A DNA stretch of 14,518 nt from an uncultured Desulfobacterales bacterium (GCA_945787595.1 CALZJV010000218.1:1-14518); one strand, 5' to 3'. Positions 5,909 to 14,064 are shown, numbered from the stretch's first letter. Notes: generated from the letters alone by a model not told the origin. A program made the numbers and translations.

Positions 5909-7345
5909 TTACTGGCGGCGGCCGCTATAACCTTCAAATTGAAGGGCCTTGGAATTGGACTTTTGCTTTTGCCGCACTGCCGCCGGCGCTCCCCTAAACG
6001 TGTCTTTTACATAGGTTTCCAGCTCTTTGAGATCTTTATCTAGATTTTCAGCTACTTGGGCCGACCCGACTGCCGCGTTTATCGCTTGCCGTTCTTCGTA
6101 GTATTGATCTATTTTTTTCAACGCCCTTTGTTTTTCGCCGGATTTTATATCAGCAGCCACTTCCTGTTTAAGGTGGTTAAAATCTTCATTGATGACTTTG
6201 TCCGACCAGCTCGTCTTATTGATGGAAGAATAAACCTTTTTCGGATCATTTATGCATGCAATTTTGAAGGATTCCTCCAGGGCGGTATCGTAAGCCCGGC
6301 TGCCGTAGTGATAGCTGAGTTTAATCTTATTGAGCTCAAAAGTCTTTTGGCCTGTCGTCGGAACCTTAAGCGTTAAAAACAGATTACGGGTTTGTCCGGA
6401 ACGCAGATTGCCAGGGTAAAAAATCATATGGCCGTTTTGATTGGTTATCGGATATCCGGCCGCATCGGCCAGGGTGATTCCGCTACTCATAGGTATTTGA
6501 ACCTTCACACCGGTCAAAGCCGCTGTTTGGGTATTGTAAAATTCTTTTTGGAATACCTCGGCAAACGCTGCCGGATTCTCCAGATAATAATAGCTGCCGG
6601 TTCCCCGGTCGGCGATGGCTGTCATCAAATGCTCATTGAATTCGACTCCTACACCCACCGTGCTGACGGCAAACTCCTTTTCAACAGCGACAGCGGCAAT
6701 GTCGGACAGCGCCTTGGCATCTGTTAATCCTTTGTTGGCAAGGCCGTCGGAGATTAGAATGACTTTGGCAGCATTTGTACGGCGGCTGGCGGAGATAAGG
6801 ATGTCAATTCCAGCCTGCAAGCCGGCGCCAAGATTGGTCCCTCCGCCGGCCCGAATTGCGTTGACTGCCGAGGCTAGGTGGACCCGGTTGGTATCGGTGA
6901 CGTTGGACAGCCCGGAGGCGATGTGAACACCGTCCGAATATGCGATCAGCGCAAAGCGATCTTCGGCCGACAGACTAGACAATAACTCCAACACCGCCCG
7001 GCGGGCATCCTCGATTTTGCGACCTTTCATCGAACCGCTGCGATCGAGGACGATCACCATGTCCACATTTCGGGTTTCCCGGTCGTTAGTTGCCGGCAAC
7101 TCTGCGGCCTGCAGGCTGAGATTCAGCCCCACAGTGCCGTCGGACCCCTGAAGGACTTTGTTTTGAATGAGATGGCCGGAGAGCCTCAGATTGCCATCAT
7201 CTTTCGCATGATGGCGGGCCGGGCCGGGAATCCAATTCGATCGCAATACACTGATCGTGTCGGATGAATAGGCCATGGCCACACCGGTGGCGGCGATAAG
7301 AACGGAGATCAGCAGAAAATTTTTCAATCGTGTTTGTTTCATCAT
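5909..7345 (-). CDS. secreted von Willebrand factor A (VWA) domain protein
   Basis: The product is 478 residues. Two adjacent ATG codons (7345 and 7342) follow AAAGGAG; the second has the better spacing (6 nt), so the true start may be 7342. Residues 1-25 form a Sec signal peptide (hydrophobic LLISVLIAATG core, cleavage after AMA). The VWA domain spans about 93-275 and has a complete metal-ion site: DRSGSM at 101-106, T170 in GGGTN, and D200 in ILISDG. Residues 280-365 look like the beta-sandwich that often follows VWA in periplasmic proteins. Residues 385-450 form a charged helical region, and the tail is basic. The family mediates metal-dependent protein contacts; it is not itself an enzyme. 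It is first in a minus-strand series with pspA and a membrane gene, divergent from the response regulator, so I infer a periplasmic envelope-maintenance role. It resembles stand-alone Ca-activated-chloride-channel-type VWA proteins of proteobacteria. Confidence 0.88.
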   Translation of the reverse strand: MMKQTRLKNFLLISVLIAATGVAMAYSSDTISVLRSNWIPGPARHHAKDDGNLRLSGHLIQNKVLQGSDGTVGLNLSLQAAELPATNDRETRNVDMVIVLDRSGSMKGRKIEDARRAVLELLSSLSAEDRFALIAYSDGVHIASGLSNVTDTNRVHLASAVNAIRAGGGTNLGAGLQAGIDILISASRRTNAAKVILISDGLANKGLTDAKALSDIAAVAVEKEFAVSTVGVGVEFNEHLMTAIADRGTGSYYYLENPAAFAEVFQKEFYNTQTAALTGVKVQIPMSSGITLADAAGYPITNQNGHMIFYPGNLRSGQTRNLFLTLKVPTTGQKTFELNKIKLSYHYGSRAYDTALEESFKIACINDPKKVYSSINKTSWSDKVINEDFNHLKQEVAADIKSGEKQRALKKIDQYYEERQAINAAVGSAQVAENLDKDLKELETYVKDTFRGAPAAVRQKQKSNSKALQFEGYSGRRQ

Positions 7346-7398
7346 ATGCTCCTTTCGGTTTATGAGGTGGTATTGACATTACTTCGTGATCTGGTTCC

Positions 7399-7426
7399 AT
7401 TCTACTTGAAATCCCGCCAGACACAA
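7399..7426 (-). promoter_or_regulatory. possible promoter of the VWA gene
   Basis: On the minus strand TTGTGT (complement of 7421-7426) and TAGAAT (complement of 7399-7404) are 16 bp apart. The -10 matches at five of six positions; the -35 is weak, as for a promoter needing an activator. The direct repeats at 7457-7478 lie about 30 bp upstream of it. Confidence 0.3.
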
Positions 7427-7456
7427 TTCAAAGAAGTGTAAAAGAAATTGGAAGAA

Positions 7457-7501
7457 TTTTTACATAACTTTTACTTTGAATTTGTGAACATCTGATATAC
7501 T
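7457..7501 (+). promoter_or_regulatory. response-regulator promoter with 11-bp-spaced direct repeats
   Basis: TTTTAC occurs at 7458-7463 and again at 7469-7474, exactly 11 bp apart, the spacing typical of OmpR/PhoB-family binding sites. A good -10 box, TATACT, is at 7496-7501 with no strong -35, as in activator-dependent promoters. An inverted copy, GTAAAA, is at 7438-7443. The site lies in the divergent region between the VWA gene and the regulator gene, so it could control both. Autoregulation is inferred. Confidence 0.4.
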
Positions 7502-7594
7502 CTAGAGCTGATTCACCGGAGACGGAGAATCGAAAATATTCAGTCATTAATTTCAGGCAATTCCAATTTATGACTTTTGAGGGGAAATGTTCGA

Positions 7595-8290
7595 ATGAGA
7601 GAATCCAAAGCCCGGATACTTGTCGTTGAAGATGATGCGGCTTTGCTGCAGGGTCTTCTGGACGTACTAGTCTTTAACGGTTTTGACGTAAAAGGTGTAG
7701 CGGATGGCGGTCAGGGACTCCAAGCAGGCCTGGCAGAACGATTTGACCTGATTCTACTGGACGTGATGCTGCCCACCCTGGACGGATTTACGATATGCAA
7801 AGAGATTCGCAGCAAGATACCGGGGCAGGGGATTATTATCATCACGGCCAAAGGGGCGGAAGATGACGTTGTTATGGGGTTTAAATGCGGGGCGGATGAC
7901 TATATCGCCAAACCCTTTTCCCTGCGGGAGGTCATGGTGCGGGTTGAAGCTGTTTTGCGGCGCACCGGGAAAAATCTGGCGGATGAAGAAATTCACTGCC
8001 GAGGCATTTTTTTTGACGGTAGGAACCTGGTGGCGAAGATTGAGGACCAAGCCGTGGAACTTACCCGTAAAGAGATGGATATTATGATTTTTCTGCACCG
8101 CCACCGTGACAGAATCGTCTCGAAAAAGGAACTTCTGACCGAAGTGTGGCATTATGCCGACGCCGACATCGAAACCCGTACTGTTGATATACATTTGCTT
8201 AAGCTGCGAAAAAAAATTTCAGCTCTGATAGGAGATACACCTTTGATTTCAACTATTCGGGGTGAAGGGTACCGGCTGGAGACAGAGTGA
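7595..8290 (+). CDS. OmpR/PhoB-family DNA-binding response regulator
   Basis: I use the ATG at 7595 (231 residues) because GAGGGG (7579-7584) sits just upstream; an in-frame TTG at 7577 would overlap that site. Residues 6-120 are a receiver domain with all key residues: the acidic pair E12/D13, phospho-acceptor D56 in LILLDVMLP, T84 and K106 in DDYIAKPF. Residues 130-230 are a winged-helix effector domain with the typical VELTRKEMDIMIFL, SKKELLTEVW, TRTVDIHLLKLRKK and ISTIRGEGYRL motifs. It should be phosphorylated by the kinase encoded just downstream, but that gene carries two frameshifts. It is divergent from the VWA-pspA-membrane gene series, which makes those genes and its own promoter the first candidate targets. 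Confidence 0.93.
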   Translation: MRESKARILVVEDDAALLQGLLDVLVFNGFDVKGVADGGQGLQAGLAERFDLILLDVMLPTLDGFTICKEIRSKIPGQGIIIITAKGAEDDVVMGFKCGADDYIAKPFSLREVMVRVEAVLRRTGKNLADEEIHCRGIFFDGRNLVAKIEDQAVELTRKEMDIMIFLHRHRDRIVSKKELLTEVWHYADADIETRTVDIHLLKLRKKISALIGDTPLISTIRGEGYRLETE

Positions 8291-8295
8291 CAGGA

Positions 8296-8351
8296 AGCGG
8301 GTTGCGGGATGCGGGATGCGGGATGCAGGTTGCAGGTCGCGGGTTGTGGGT
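8296..8351. repeat. tandem heptamer array, about eight units
   Basis: Eight consecutive 7-bp units can be read: AGCGGGT, TGCGGGA three times, TGCAGGT twice, CGCGGGT and TGTGGGT. It begins six bases after the response-regulator stop and fills much of the unusually wide 141-bp gap before the kinase gene. G-rich and A-poor, it could form structured RNA or act as a slippage-prone microsatellite. No coding function is visible. Confidence 0.85.
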
Positions 8352-8431
8352 TGGAGAATGATTGAATACTTTCGATTCAATATTCAATTCCGGCAAGGGG
8401 CCAGCGTCGCTTAGACAATTGTCACCTTTAC

Positions 8432-10365
8432 ATGGCGAAACTCAAAATGCAAAAACTTAAACTTCTAATACTGATTTTTTCGATGGCACTTTGCCTACCG
8501 CTTGCCTTTTTTGTTTTTAAAACCTACCGCGGGCTGGAGCAGGAAGAAGCAGCAACGTTGCGCTATTTCGCAGAAACCCTTTTTGACGAGATGGAACAGG
8601 CATTAGCGGTGCTGGTGCAAAATGAAGAAGGCCGCGCCATCGATGAATTCAATTATCATCTATTCCCGTCCGGACGGCAACAGCCAGCCGGCAAACCGCA
8701 GCAGTCCCCTTTGTCTCAAATACCGCGACAAAACTATATACTCGGCTATTTTCAGAATAACCCGGACGGCTCGTTTCAAACTCCACTGGTGGAAACCGGT
8801 GGTCAGATACCCCCCGATCGCGCCAACCTGATATCAGAGCTGAAAGATGCCAACGACGTCTTTAACCGTAAACGGGTGACGGTGACCGATAAAATTAAAT
8901 CCCGGCCGGCTGAAATTGTGGCGGAAAAAGAAAGTAAACAAAAAACCGGCTTTGCCGACAAATATCTGGATTTATCGCGCAGCCAGCGCTCTAAAGCATA
9001 TCTGGGGCAAACAGAGAAGAGACTTGAAAAGATTACCGTCGGTCAGGCAGCCAATATTGCCAAACAGGAGTTGCCGCAGGTGATGAGCAGTGCTCCCGTT
9101 AGCGGTCAAATCGAAGATTATAAGGATGACCGCAGAATGGCCGAAGGTTGGGCAGCACGCAAAGCGCCGAGCGTTAAAAAGCGGCGATTGGCAGAATCCT
9201 TGATGGAGGAATCGGCAACTGCCTTTAAACCGGCCCCCGTTGCAGACATCGATGAAGCGGCCGGTTTTCAGGTGGAGGTGGCGCCTTTGCGCGCTGTCTT
9301 TTTAAACGATGCCCAGATCTTTATTTTTCGACGGATTATGATTAACAATCAGATATATCGTCAGGGATTTGTTCTGGGGGTTGAGGCTTTTTTAGACTAT
9401 CTAACCCGAACATATTTTCTGACGCAAGCTGAGCGTCGTGGACCAGGGGCGTGAAGCTAAAGCGGTGCAAATCGGAGTTATCTCCCATAATGCCGATTTC
9501 ATTCTCAACCGTGGCTTCCCCTCTCCCTTCAGTTTTTTAAAGGCCTCGTTGACCTGCGATCGGATTCCACGGTCCGAAGGGCGCAAAACACTGACCGCCA
9601 TGCTGATTGTGCTGGCCGTTATCGTTTTGATGGGTTTGTTTGCTATTTACCGTAGTGTCCGGGCCATTGTAGATCTTTCCGAGCGACGTTCCCAATTTGT
9701 TTCTTCGGTTACCCACGAATTGAAAACACCGCTGACCAATATCCGGATGTATATCGAGATGCTGGAACAGGGCATCGCCGCAAACCCGGAGCGCGAACAG
9801 GAATATTTCCGGATTCTGGACTCGGAAGGTGTCCGCCTGTCTCGACTCATCAACAATGTTCTGGAATTGTCCAAATTGGAAAAAAACCAGCGGCATATCC
9901 ATCTGCAAACCGGCACTTTTGAAGAGGTGATCGCGGAAACGCAGGCGCTAATGGCCGAAAAACTCAAACAGGAAGGATTCACCTTAACCGTGACGCCGGC
10001 TCGGCTTCGGCCTTTTAAATATGACCGCGAAGTGATGATACAGGTATTGATCAACCTGATTGAAAACAGCATGAAATTCGGCAAGAGCTCGTCTGAACGC
10101 AAGTTAGCTATACGAACCACGCAAGAGCCGGATGGGGTGAAAATCATGGTGTCCGACACCGGACCCGGTATTCCCCGCCATGCCTTAAAAAAAATCTTCA
10201 ACGACTTTTACCGGGTGGATAACTAACTCCCTTACGCGCGCCACCGGCGGCACCGGAATCGGTCTGGCCCTGGTAAAAAAATTCGTTGACCTGATGGGTG
10301 GGACCGTAACCGCTGCCGACAACAATGGGCCCGGGTGCACCATCACCATCCGCCTGCCGGCCTAA
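8432..10365 (+). pseudogene. sensor histidine kinase disrupted by two frameshifts
   Basis: Three consecutive reading frames together encode one membrane histidine kinase of about 640 residues. Frame one (8432-9454) carries an N-terminal membrane helix (about residues 10-30) and a long sensor region. Frame two (open from 9423, stop at 10224-10226) carries the end of the sensor, a second membrane helix (LIVLAVIVLMGLFAIY), then the H-box FVSSVTHELKTPLTNIRMY (His codon 9714-9716), N-box LINLIENSMKFG, G1 VSDTGPGIP and F-box IFNDFYRVD. Frame three (10228-10365) supplies G2, TGGTGIGLALVKKF. The first shift fits one extra base (or two lost) near 9422. The second coincides with TAACTAAC at 10220-10227; removing one TAAC restores DNSLTRATGG. 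As written, the kinase lacks its sensor-core link and its ATP-lid end, so it should be inactive. Sequencing or assembly error is the main alternative. No clear ribosome binding site precedes 8432. Confidence 0.85.
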
Positions 10366-10455
10366 AGTGATTCAGAAATAGAGAGTTGATTATTTTTTTA
10401 GGATGAATATCCTATTATTGTCTGCCTAATAAATGCTTACTTATATCGAACATTT

Positions 10456-10461
10456 TATAAT
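10456..10461 (+). promoter_or_regulatory. -10 box upstream of the rhodanese gene
   Basis: A perfect TATAAT lies 31 bp before the ATG at 10493 and would give a leader of about 25 nt. The -35 region (ATGCTT at 17-bp spacing) is poor, so the promoter is only a candidate. Confidence 0.35.
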
Positions 10462-10492
10462 AGGTCTAAAATACAATAGGGAAAAATAGCAC

Positions 10493-11089
10493 ATGACATT
10501 TGTGAACCGTGACCATAAAAAGCATCATCGAATGAGACAAAAGCAATGGATTCTTCTGCTTTCTTGCGTCATGATCGCGCTACCGTGCCTGGCCGACATT
10601 GCTGCGGATGACCGTAAATTTGCCGACGCAGAGAAAAAGGAAATCGTCTACCGCATGTACGCCGGGTATAAAAAAGATTTTCCGGAAGTCAGGGATATCT
10701 CACCACAGCAGGCGATGGAGTTGATGAATCAGGGAAGGGCTGTATTTGTCGACATCCGCAAGCCGGCGGAAATGGCTGTTTCAACGTTACACGGCGCCGT
10801 CTCCGAACAGGATTTTTTAAACCATACCGATCAATACAAGGATAAAACTATCGTCGGTTATTGCACCATTAGCTACCGCAGCGGCGTGTTCGCGCGTGAA
10901 ATGGCCGAAAAGGGAATCAAAGTTGTAAACCTTCAGGGAGGTATCCTGGCCTGGATCCTGGAAGGAGGCAAAGTATACGACGAAGGCGGCAAACCTGTCA
11001 AACGCGTTCATGTTTACGGTGACATGTGGGATTATGCCCCGACCGGTTGGGAAAGCGTTAAGTTCAGCCTGTGGGAGCAACTTTTGTAA
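10493..11089 (+). CDS. exported single-domain rhodanese (sulfurtransferase-like)
   Basis: The product is 198 residues. A basic N-terminus (NRDHKKHHRMRQKQ) leads into a hydrophobic stretch (WILLLSCVMIALPCLA, residues 19-34), a signal peptide or anchor placing the protein outside the inner membrane. A shorter form from the Met at residue 14 (10532) is also possible; only a weak AGGGA precedes 10493. The rhodanese fold spans about 68-160: ISPQQAMELMNQGRAVFVDIRKPAEM, then the active-site loop YCTISYRSG with C124 and R129 in the canonical C-x4-R form, then GGILAWILEGG. The extra C-terminal segment KRVHVYGDMWDYAPTGWESVKF is not part of the core. The persulfide-forming Cys is present, so it could carry sulfur. 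The cysteine desulfurase gene follows 91 bp later on the same strand, but the export signal argues against a direct cytoplasmic partnership. Confidence 0.88.
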   Translation: MTFVNRDHKKHHRMRQKQWILLLSCVMIALPCLADIAADDRKFADAEKKEIVYRMYAGYKKDFPEVRDISPQQAMELMNQGRAVFVDIRKPAEMAVSTLHGAVSEQDFLNHTDQYKDKTIVGYCTISYRSGVFAREMAEKGIKVVNLQGGILAWILEGGKVYDEGGKPVKRVHVYGDMWDYAPTGWESVKFSLWEQLL

Positions 11090-11142
11090 GGCCTATCATT
11101 GGCATTCAACATCTGACACAACTCTGCAGACAGCGATTTGGC

Positions 11143-11177
11143 GGAACCTTTGACTTTGAACCTCGAACCTGGAGCCA
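11143..11177. repeat. degenerate heptamer array before the cysteine desulfurase gene
   Basis: In 7-bp phase one reads GGAACCT, TTGACTT, TGAACCT, CGAACCT, GGAGCCA. Three units share GAACCT, and the last supplies the GGAG ribosome binding site of the gene at 11181. The period equals that of the array at 8296-8351, with a different unit sequence. Confidence 0.5.
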
Positions 11178-11180
11178 ATC

Positions 11181-12326
11181 ATGATCAAACCGATTTACCT
11201 GGACTACAATGGAACGACGCCCCATGACCCGGAAGTGATCGAGGCCATGCGGCCGTATTTCGAAACCGAATTCGGCAACCCTTCCAGCTCACATTGGTAC
11301 GGCATTAAACCCAAACAGGCCGTGGAGACTGCCCGCAGACAGGTGGCCGGCATCCTAAACTGCAGCCCAACCGAGGTTTTTTTTACCAGCGGCGGCACGG
11401 AATCGAACAATCACGCCATCCTTGGTGTGGCGCGGCGGTTCAGGGAAAAGGGAAATCATATCATCACCAGCAGCTTCGAACACCCGGCAGTGCTCGAGGT
11501 TTGCCGATATCTTGAATCGGAAGCATTCGAAACCACTTACCTGCCGGTCAATGAAGCCGGCCTGGTGGACCCTGCCGATGTGGCCAGAGCCGTCCGTCCC
11601 ACAACCATCCTGATCACTATTATGCACGCCAACAACGAAGTCGGGACCGTGCAGCCGATCGCTGAAATCAGCCGTATTGCAAAAAAACACGGCATCGTCA
11701 TGCATACGGACGCCGCTCAATCGGTGGGTAAGATCCTGACCGATGTAGAAGCGCTGGGGGTGGATCTGCTCTCGGTGGCCGGTCACAAAGTGTATGCACC
11801 TAAAGGCATCGGAGCGTTGTATGTGCGCCCGCCGTTGTTACCTGAAAAATTCTGTTACGGTGCCGGGCAGGAAATGGGGTGGCGGGCTGGAACCGAGAAC
11901 CTGCTGGAAATCGTCGGGCTGGGAAAAGCCTGTGAAATTGCACAGCGGGATCTGGCAAAAAATATGGCCCATATGAAATCTCTGCGTGAGCGTTTACATG
12001 AGGGGCTTTTGAGCCGGATTTCCAGTATTCGCCTTAACGGCCATGTCCAACACCGCCTTCCCAATACGTTGAGCCTTTCCTTCAGGGGGCAGGAAGCCAA
12101 CCGCATCCTGGAAAATATCGGCCTCGAGGTGGCCGCATCCGCCGGCGCTGCCTGCCACTCCGACTCCGTGGAAATCTCCCACGTCCTGGAAGCCATGGAC
12201 GTCCCCCTGGAATGGGCCAAAGGTACTCTGCGGTTCAGTGTCGGCCGGATGACCACCGAAGCGGAGGTCGACCAAACGATCCATGTGGTGGCTGAGGCCT
12301 TACGTCAATCGAATGGTGCTGGATAA
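11181..12326 (+). CDS. cysteine desulfurase, NifS/IscS family
   Basis: The product is 381 residues, close to the usual 380-400. It removes sulfur from cysteine as an enzyme-bound persulfide, giving alanine, and supplies Fe-S cluster, thiolation and cofactor pathways. All hallmarks of this class V PLP enzyme are present: YLDYNGTTP at the N-terminus, SGGTESNN (70-77), H101 in FEHPAV, HANNEVGTVQPI, D177 in HTDAAQ, the PLP lysine K203 in AGHKVYAPKG, RAGTEN (235-240), and catalytic C325 in AGAACHSDSVEISHVL. The ATG at 11181 follows GGAG at a normal distance. No iscU, iscR or nif genes are adjacent. The variant motif ACHSDSVEISHVL is like stand-alone desulfurases of anaerobes, so the specific acceptor is uncertain. 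Confidence 0.95.
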   Translation: MIKPIYLDYNGTTPHDPEVIEAMRPYFETEFGNPSSSHWYGIKPKQAVETARRQVAGILNCSPTEVFFTSGGTESNNHAILGVARRFREKGNHIITSSFEHPAVLEVCRYLESEAFETTYLPVNEAGLVDPADVARAVRPTTILITIMHANNEVGTVQPIAEISRIAKKHGIVMHTDAAQSVGKILTDVEALGVDLLSVAGHKVYAPKGIGALYVRPPLLPEKFCYGAGQEMGWRAGTENLLEIVGLGKACEIAQRDLAKNMAHMKSLRERLHEGLLSRISSIRLNGHVQHRLPNTLSLSFRGQEANRILENIGLEVAASAGAACHSDSVEISHVLEAMDVPLEWAKGTLRFSVGRMTTEAEVDQTIHVVAEALRQSNGAG

Positions 12327-12388
12327 AGGAGCGGCATGGCTGTTCGGTGCCCAACCTTGACGCCTTGGATCTGAAGCCCTCCGGTTTT

Positions 12389-12407
12389 TGCAACGAGTAA
12401 AGTTGCA
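12389..12407. other. short hairpin between convergent genes
   Basis: TGCAAC (12389-12394) and GTTGCA (12402-12407) form a 6-bp stem with a 7-nt loop in the 98-bp gap between the stops of the convergent desulfurase and deacylase genes. It lacks a T-tract on the 3' side of either strand, so a terminator role is doubtful. Confidence 0.3.
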
Positions 12408-12424
12408 GTCATTTGCATTCAATG

Positions 12425-12886
12425 TTATTTGGCAATCGATGTTACCCTGCAACCGAGTGCCTTAACGATGTCGCCGGGAGCCATTTTGAGCATCATACCC
12501 CGCTGTCCGGCGTTGATCAGGACCTCCCCGTTGCTGAGGATGCTGTTTTCCATCACGGTCCCCAGCTGCTGCTGCGTGCCGAAAGGGCTGATTCCGCCGA
12601 CCAGATACCCTGTCAGCCGTTCGGCGGTTTTGATATCGACCATGGCGGTACGTTTGATCCCGAGAGAGGATGCCAGTTTCTTGAGATCCAATTCCCTATG
12701 CCCGGGCAGCAGCGCCAGGCAGTAACTCTTTCGATCCAATTCCACCACCAGCGTCTTTATAGTGCGCTCAAGCGGGTAACCGGTCGCCCTTGCGGCAAAT
12801 TCAGCACCTTTCTCATGGTGTTCGTATTTGACCACCTCGTAATGGATCTCTTTTTTTTTCAGATATGCAATCGCGCGGGTGGACAC
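12425..12886 (-). CDS. ybaK: YbaK/EbsC-family aminoacyl-tRNA deacylase
   Basis: The product is 153 residues, a normal length. YbaK-type enzymes hydrolyse mischarged Cys-tRNA(Pro) in trans, and some relatives edit other tRNAs. Key features are HHEKGAEFAARATG near residues 23-36, the catalytic-loop lysine K44 in RTIKTLVVEL, PGHRELDLKKLA, the family signature TGYLVGGISPFGTQ, and INAGQRGMMLKMAPGDI near the C-terminus. The start is a GTG at 12886 with only a weak GCGAGG site upstream; a slightly longer N-terminus cannot be excluded. It is convergent with the cysteine desulfurase gene. The link to cysteine (one enzyme consuming Cys, one clearing Cys-tRNA) is suggestive but probably coincidental. 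Confidence 0.9.
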   Translation of the reverse strand: MSTRAIAYLKKKEIHYEVVKYEHHEKGAEFAARATGYPLERTIKTLVVELDRKSYCLALLPGHRELDLKKLASSLGIKRTAMVDIKTAERLTGYLVGGISPFGTQQQLGTVMENSILSNGEVLINAGQRGMMLKMAPGDIVKALGCRVTSIAK

Positions 12887-12977
12887 GGGGCCTCGCTGGT
12901 TGTGGATAAAAACTCAGAGATACGGCCACATCTTAGGCTATGACACTTTGAGTTTCTTGATAGGACGGTAGGGGTAT

Positions 12978-13931
12978 TTAAACGGCAACTCCGTATTCTT
13001 CTTTAATAAACTTCAAGTTCTCTATTGCATTATCATATTTGGTCTTGCCGTAATTGTAATAATCGAATTCGATTTTAGAGATATTGAGTTGAATCAGGCT
13101 CCACAAAAACCAGTAAATATCCGGAAATGGTTTGAACAGATCGATAAGGAAAAGGGTCCGATCAAACCTGTCGCCACTACAGTATTCTCCAACAATGCCC
13201 TTTTCCGCCTCACGGGGAACCAGGATCTCCTGGAACATGTCCGCGATATCATAGTATCTGGGTGCCATTCCGGCATACTCCCAATCGATGATATACATGG
13301 GCGCATCGTACCGGTCGCGTGCATCGTCGTTGATCAGGATAAAATTGTCGGCCAGCAGGTCATTGTGGCAAGGTGTATATTCACTTTGCGGGATGTTGAT
13401 GATGCTCGAAAGCTTGACCAGGCGTTCAATGGTCCCCGAAATATCGAATTCCTCGTATTCAACATTGAGCCGGTTGAGAATGGCCGACATTTTCATTACT
13501 TCCACGAGGGGATTGAAAATCTGTTTCAGCTGTACCCCGCTCGAATGGATTTTTCGGATTGGCGCCACGATTTTGGGATAGAGCGACGTGTTTAAAAAAT
13601 CCTCATTGGTGAGAACGATGGAATCTCCGATAAACTCCACAATGGTAACCCCGAGCTCAGGCATATATTTGATCATATTGGATGCGACGCCGACCCTGGC
13701 CATTTCCTGAATCGTATGAGCCTCGTAGTCACGGTTGATGAACAGATCTGTTTTATCGCCATAAATCCGAACCGTGTAATCTCCTTTTTCCGACTGAATG
13801 CGGAACAGTTTGTTGGTTATCCCGCCGCTGAGTTGAGTGATCTGGATATCGAGGCCTTTCCAGTCCGGTAAAAGTCGATGGCATACTTCCGTTGTAAATT
13901 CCTGGTCCAATAGTCGTGTTGTGTCGGACAT
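12978..13931 (-). CDS. choline/ethanolamine kinase-like phosphotransferase
   Basis: The product is 317 residues from the ATG at 13931, with GAGGG about 7 nt upstream. It has a protein-kinase-like (APH/choline kinase) fold. The nucleotide loop is LSGGITNKLFRI (35-46), followed by R55 in VRIYG and E70 as the likely ion pair. The catalytic Brenner motif is CHNDLLADNFIL (H189, N190, D191, N196), and the metal-binding IDWEYAGMAPRYYDIAD has D216. WEYAG and RYYDIAD are typical of choline and ethanolamine kinases (LicA-like) rather than aminoglycoside kinases. The reaction would be ATP-dependent phosphorylation of a small alcohol, choline or ethanolamine being the first guess. No licB, licC or other phosphocholine gene is adjacent, so the substrate is not fixed. 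A good sigma-70 promoter lies upstream at 14065-14092. Confidence 0.85.
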   Translation of the reverse strand: MSDTTRLLDQEFTTEVCHRLLPDWKGLDIQITQLSGGITNKLFRIQSEKGDYTVRIYGDKTDLFINRDYEAHTIQEMARVGVASNMIKYMPELGVTIVEFIGDSIVLTNEDFLNTSLYPKIVAPIRKIHSSGVQLKQIFNPLVEVMKMSAILNRLNVEYEEFDISGTIERLVKLSSIINIPQSEYTPCHNDLLADNFILINDDARDRYDAPMYIIDWEYAGMAPRYYDIADMFQEILVPREAEKGIVGEYCSGDRFDRTLFLIDLFKPFPDIYWFLWSLIQLNISKIEFDYYNYGKTKYDNAIENLKFIKEEYGVAV

Positions 13932-14064
13932 GTCGATTCCCTCTTTCTGGGTTTAAAAAAATTTGCACAGTCAATTGCCGATCCGGCAGTCTCTGGAACG
14001 CTCTTCGCGACCCTTCCACCGATTCTATCGGCTTATATTCAATGCAGCAAATATAAACGGAATC

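Noticed and set aside
7754..8194. 146-residue minus-strand frame
   Set aside because: It is antisense to the response regulator and has no recognisable motif.
9647..10201. 184-residue minus-strand frame
   Set aside because: It is antisense to the kinase H-box and N-box region, whose coding sense is certain.
9438..10226. Middle kinase frame as an independent gene with a GTG start
   Set aside because: There is no ribosome binding site, the frame is open and family-like upstream of the GTG, and it lacks the G2 box; a frameshifted single gene explains it better.
12413..12943. 176-residue plus-strand frame
   Set aside because: It lies antisense over the clear YbaK-family gene and shows no family motif or ribosome binding site.
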